In this document: piece after piece, positions 61,176 through 64,000 of the stretch
How the letters are laid out: each line of letters starts with the position of its first letter
Position numbering within the stretch: position 1 is the stretch's first letter
Assembly (NCBI GenBank): GCA_902785785.1
Contig: CADAAA010000001.1
Location: 310,001-374,000 of the forward strand
Direction of reading: 5' to 3'
From: an uncultured Bacteroidia bacterium
GTDB taxonomy: Bacteria; Bacteroidota; Bacteroidia; Bacteroidales; UBA932
Length of the DNA: 64,000 bases
Translations under genes and position numbers: made by a program
Notes under the pieces: generated by a model
Told to the model about the DNA's origin: nothing
Seen by the model: only the letters and a program-made list of their open reading frames with translations
Database searches by the model: none

Positions 61176-62021
61176 ATGTCAGAGCAAAATAATCAGCCGA
61201 AGTCCAGGAGTTTCCGCCTGTCCCTCGTGGACGACCTGACCCACCGCAAACTGTGGGTGCTTCACTTCACGAAGCCCGGTTTCCTGGTGACGGTCATTTC
61301 GGCTGTGGTGGTGCTTTTCGCCATCGTCTATGCGCTGCTGGCGTATACGCCTCTGCGCACTTCCATTCCCGGATATCCGGACGCCCATACCCGCCGTGCG
61401 GCCATCCAGAACGCCATTAGGATCGACTCCCTGGAGAATGTTATCAGCCGCTGGGAGCTTTATTCCGAGAATCTCGTGCGGGTGATCGGCGGCGAGGCGC
61501 CGCTGCCGGTCGACAGCGTGATCCGCCTTGCGGACGCAGCTGTCGCCGAGGGGCGCGACGCCGCCTATCTGGCCAGCCGCGACTCGCTGATGCGCGACCT
61601 CGTGAACCGCGAGGAGCAGTTCGGCGTCAGTGGCCGCGAGGAGCGCGAGCTCCCCATCGAGGGGCTGCATTTCTTCACCCCGCTCAAGGGAGTGGTCTCA
61701 CAGGGCTTTGACGGAGTAATGCATCCTTATGTCGACATCTCCGCTCCGGCCAATACCGTGGTGATGTCCATACTTGACGGTGTCGTCATTTTCGACGGCT
61801 GGACCGACGGGTCCGACTATTCCATCATCTTGCAGCACGAAGGCGGCATCGTGAGTGTGTACAAGCACAATGGCAAGCTCCTTCACAAGACCGGAGACCG
61901 TGTATCTTCCGGCACCCCTATCGCCCTTGTCGGCGGTTCCGTGGAGGGGGACGAGCATCTCCGTTTTGAGTTGTGGTATCGCGGCGAGGTAGTGGATCCT
62001 GCTAAATACATCGTTTTCTGA
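61176..62021 (+). CDS. membrane-anchored M23-like protein with substituted zinc ligand
   Basis: 281 residues. Short cytoplasmic head with KPKSRSFRL-like basic residues, one membrane helix at about 35-58 (VTVISAVVVLFAIVYALLAY), then a periplasmic M23 LytM domain at about 165-280. HPYVDI (about 183-188) keeps the HxxxD metal pair, but the usual HLHF has become HLRF, replacing the second His, a zinc ligand. It may be an inactive regulator or binding partner like EnvC. The dxr gene overlaps its stop by 1 nt (TGATG). Confidence 0.87.
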   Translation: MSEQNNQPKSRSFRLSLVDDLTHRKLWVLHFTKPGFLVTVISAVVVLFAIVYALLAYTPLRTSIPGYPDAHTRRAAIQNAIRIDSLENVISRWELYSENLVRVIGGEAPLPVDSVIRLADAAVAEGRDAAYLASRDSLMRDLVNREEQFGVSGREERELPIEGLHFFTPLKGVVSQGFDGVMHPYVDISAPANTVVMSILDGVVIFDGWTDGSDYSIILQHEGGIVSVYKHNGKLLHKTGDRVSSGTPIALVGGSVEGDEHLRFELWYRGEVVDPAKYIVF

Positions 62022-63184
62022 TGAAGAGGAGGATAGCTATACTCGGATCGACCGGATCTATAGGGAGACAGACACTCGACGTGGTGCGCCAGCACCCGGA
62101 TCTCTTTCAGATAGAGCTTCTTACAGCCAACAATAGTACCGAATTGCTCATCGCCCAGGCGAGGGAGTTCGACGCCAACAGCGTCGTCATCTGCAACGAG
62201 TCACATTACCATGAGGTGGCCGACGCCCTGCAGCCCGACGGCATCAAGGTATTCGCCGGCATACAGTCGGCCTGTGACCTTGTGGCGGGGGACAATATCG
62301 ACATAGTCGTGGCCTCCATGGTCGGCTTCAGCGGCCTGGCGCCGACCGTGGCTGCCGTCAAGGCGGGCAAGGTCATCGCCCTGGCCAACAAGGAGACCCT
62401 CGTCGCTGCCGGTTCCGTGGTCATGGGCCTTGCGGAGAAGCATCACGCGCCCATCCTTCCCGTGGATTCGGAGCACTCCGCCATTTTCCAGTGCCTGCTG
62501 GCGGCGCAGGGCAACGCCCTCAGCCGCATCCATCTCACCGCCTCCGGCGGCCCTTTCCGTACCTGGGACAAGACCAGGATCGCCAAGGCTACCAAGGATA
62601 TGGCACTCAGGCATCCCAACTGGAACATGGGTGCCAAGATCACCATAGACTCGGCAACGATGATGAACAAGGGCTTCGAGGTCATAGAGGCCAAATGGTT
62701 GTTCGACGTCGAGCCCGACCGCATCCACGTCGTGGTGCATCCGGAGTCCATCATCCATTCCATGGTGGAGTTCGAGGACGGCGCTGTGATAGCCCAACTC
62801 GGACATCCGGACATGCGCGAGCCCATCCAGTTCGCCATAGGTTTCCCCGAGCGTCTGCCGCTGAACAACCGAAAGCTCGATTTCGCGGAGCTGGGCACCA
62901 TCAGCTTTGCCGAGCCAGACATGGACCGATTCCCTGCCCTTGCCCTCGCTTTCGGGGCCATTCGCCGGGGCGGCAATATCCCTTGCGTCCTTAATGCGGC
63001 CAACGAGGCCGCAGTCGCGGCCTATCTGAAAGACCGCATAGGATTCTACGATATCGCGCGCATTGCCGAAGAATGCATGGCAGGTGCGGATTTTGTAGCA
63101 AATCCTTCGCTCGACGACATCTTTGCCTCCAACGATTGGGCTTTCCGTCGGGCCAATGAATTGATAGATAAATGGTTGTATTGA
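62021..63184 (+). CDS. dxr: 1-deoxy-D-xylulose 5-phosphate reductoisomerase
   Basis: 387 residues. Converts DXP to MEP in isoprenoid synthesis. NADPH-binding LGSTGSIGRQTLDV at the start, ALANKETLVAAG near 122, PVDSEHSAIFQCL near 146 with catalytic metal ligands, and MMNKGFEVIEA near 210. Feeds FPP for uppS. Co-transcribed with the M23-like gene and rseP. Confidence 0.96.
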   Translation: MKRRIAILGSTGSIGRQTLDVVRQHPDLFQIELLTANNSTELLIAQAREFDANSVVICNESHYHEVADALQPDGIKVFAGIQSACDLVAGDNIDIVVASMVGFSGLAPTVAAVKAGKVIALANKETLVAAGSVVMGLAEKHHAPILPVDSEHSAIFQCLLAAQGNALSRIHLTASGGPFRTWDKTRIAKATKDMALRHPNWNMGAKITIDSATMMNKGFEVIEAKWLFDVEPDRIHVVVHPESIIHSMVEFEDGAVIAQLGHPDMREPIQFAIGFPERLPLNNRKLDFAELGTISFAEPDMDRFPALALAFGAIRRGGNIPCVLNAANEAAVAAYLKDRIGFYDIARIAEECMAGADFVANPSLDDIFASNDWAFRRANELIDKWLY

Positions 63185-64000
63185 TAAAGACGCTGCAGGT
63201 GATCCTGGCCCTCTCGATCCTGATCGTGATCCATGAGTTCGGCCACTTCACTTTTGCCAAGCTTTTCGGCATACGTGTGGACAAATTCTTCCTCTTCTTC
63301 GACGTGGGAGGTGTCAAGCTTTTCTCGTCCAAGAAGACCAAGTGGTTCACCAAGCTCTTCCCCAAAGCGGCTGAGGCCGAGACCGAGTACGGCATAGGCT
63401 GGCTGCCGCTGGGTGGATACTGCAAGATATGCGGCATGATAGACGAGTCCATGGACCTGGAGAGCCTGAAGAAGGATCCCCAGCCGTGGGAGTTCCGCAC
63501 CAAGAAGGCGTGGCAGCGGCTGCTGGTGATGGCTGGAGGAGTGCTTTACAATTTCATCTTCGCCATCATAGCGTACAGCTGCATACTCGGCATTTGGGGG
63601 CAGGCGTACTTCTCGAACAAGGACAATGCCATCTATGTCAATGAGTTGGCATACGAGATGGGCTTCCGCAGCGGTGACCGCATCCTTGCTTTCGACGACT
63701 ATGTGCCGGAGAATTTCAGCATGCTGCAGGCTGACCTGGCCCGCCGCAATGTCCGCAAGGCTACGGTGCTGCGCGGTACTGATACGCTTGACATATACAT
63801 CGACCACTCGATGATAGGGGAGGTGCTGAACACCCCCGGAATGTTCGACCTGGCCGTCCCGTTTGTGGTGGAGTCGTTCATGGAAGGGTCCCCTAACGTG
63901 GATTCAGGCTTGGTGAAGGGTGACCGGATCGTATCCATCGAGGGCAGGGAAGTGCCCTATGTACAGGATTCGCGTCCGGTGCTCGAGACCTTTGCTGGAC
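63172..64000 (+). CDS. rseP: RseP-type site-2 membrane protease, 3' end cut by window edge
   Basis: 276 codons visible. ATG 63172 overlaps dxr by 13 nt and gives MVVLIKTLQVILALSILIVI as the first helix, with zinc motif HEFGHF at about 21-26, and the third-helix region WQRLLVMAGGVLYNFIFAI at about 118-136. PDZ domain(s) start near 155 (VNELAYEMGFRSGDRI) and near 240. Cleaves membrane-bound anti-sigma factors in other bacteria; here it could process the two membrane-spanning modules, but nothing in the sequence proves it. A usual dxr neighbour. Confidence 0.95.
   Translation, partial: MVVLIKTLQVILALSILIVIHEFGHFTFAKLFGIRVDKFFLFFDVGGVKLFSSKKTKWFTKLFPKAAEAETEYGIGWLPLGGYCKICGMIDESMDLESLKKDPQPWEFRTKKAWQRLLVMAGGVLYNFIFAIIAYSCILGIWGQAYFSNKDNAIYVNELAYEMGFRSGDRILAFDDYVPENFSMLQADLARRNVRKATVLRGTDTLDIYIDHSMIGEVLNTPGMFDLAVPFVVESFMEGSPNVDSGLVKGDRIVSIEGREVPYVQDSRPVLETFAG

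Noticed and set aside
1-64000. CRISPR arrays, tRNA/rRNA genes or insertion sequences
   Set aside because: No regularly spaced repeats, cloverleaf-like gene in the gaps, or transposase motifs were seen.

Overview
The window looks like a chromosome segment of a gut- or rumen-type Bacteroidales bacterium. The signs are TonB-dependent receptors with neighbouring surface lipoproteins, DUF4249/DUF4876/DUF4369/DUF1460/FISUMP families, S46 dipeptidyl-peptidase, SLC13 carriers, the nadK-uppS-bamA-ompH gene order, and promoters with the Bacteroidetes -7 box TAnnTTTG (several with TTTG 19-20 nt upstream). Most genes are GC-rich; two stretches (about 1870-5000 and 45150-47750) are visibly AT-rich. A guess at a Rikenellaceae or UBA932/Cryptobacteroides-like genome is only a guess. 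I see no rRNA, tRNA, CRISPR array or transposase.

Layout. 1-5000: a partial TonB receptor, a small lipoprotein, a lipoprotein zinc-metallopeptidase, a decayed outer-membrane-protein fragment and a small beta-barrel gene. 5109-6829: an ECF sigma factor overlapping (ATGA) a protein with a short cytoplasmic head, one membrane helix, a long acidic/proline linker and a beta-barrel. A second copy of this two-gene module lies at 58119-59968. This is the architecture described as dual membrane-spanning anti-sigma factors (Dma) in Bacteroides thetaiotaomicron. 6952-16108: envelope and cofactor genes (LysM protein, GT4, two OmpH/Skp chaperones, pdxJ, nadK, uppS, bamA). 16140-23550: korAB, gdhA, ridA, a DPP7-type S46 peptidase and a nitroreductase, which together fit peptide/glutamate metabolism. 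23571-30621: a surface operon (DUF4988/FISUMP lipoprotein, TonB receptor, DUF4876 lipoprotein, DUF6850 barrel). 30740-34901: two SLC13 carriers around an O/P-type porin. 35071-40096: M23/LysM peptidase, phosphohexomutase, ilvE, lpdA. 40132-42546: DUF1460 amidase-like protein, a DUF4369-thioredoxin gene apparently split by a frameshift, and an FMN-split-barrel lipoprotein. 42587-58001: glycan-degradation genes (GH43, two GH3, an esterase, an exported Fe-S aldo/keto reductase) interrupted by a transmembrane TPR/HTH regulator and a DUF4249-TonB receptor pair. 60177-64000: def, ruvX, an M23-like protein with a substituted zinc ligand, dxr and partial rseP.

The most distinctive observations are the two paralogous sigma/Dma-like modules, one in each end of the window, and a candidate bipartite promoter (TCGGAAA-N17-TGTTTAT) present on both sides of the first module's divergent intergenic region with a variant before the second sigma gene. 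This suggests autoregulated envelope-sensing circuits sharing promoter logic, and that the small barrel gene at 4385-4984 is a direct target. Other notable points are a regulator gene whose base composition switches abruptly inside the reading frame (near 45150), a likely frameshifted thiol-disulfide lipoprotein, an OMP pseudogene with three in-frame stops, and a metallopeptidase with an unusual HExxHxxHxxH motif.
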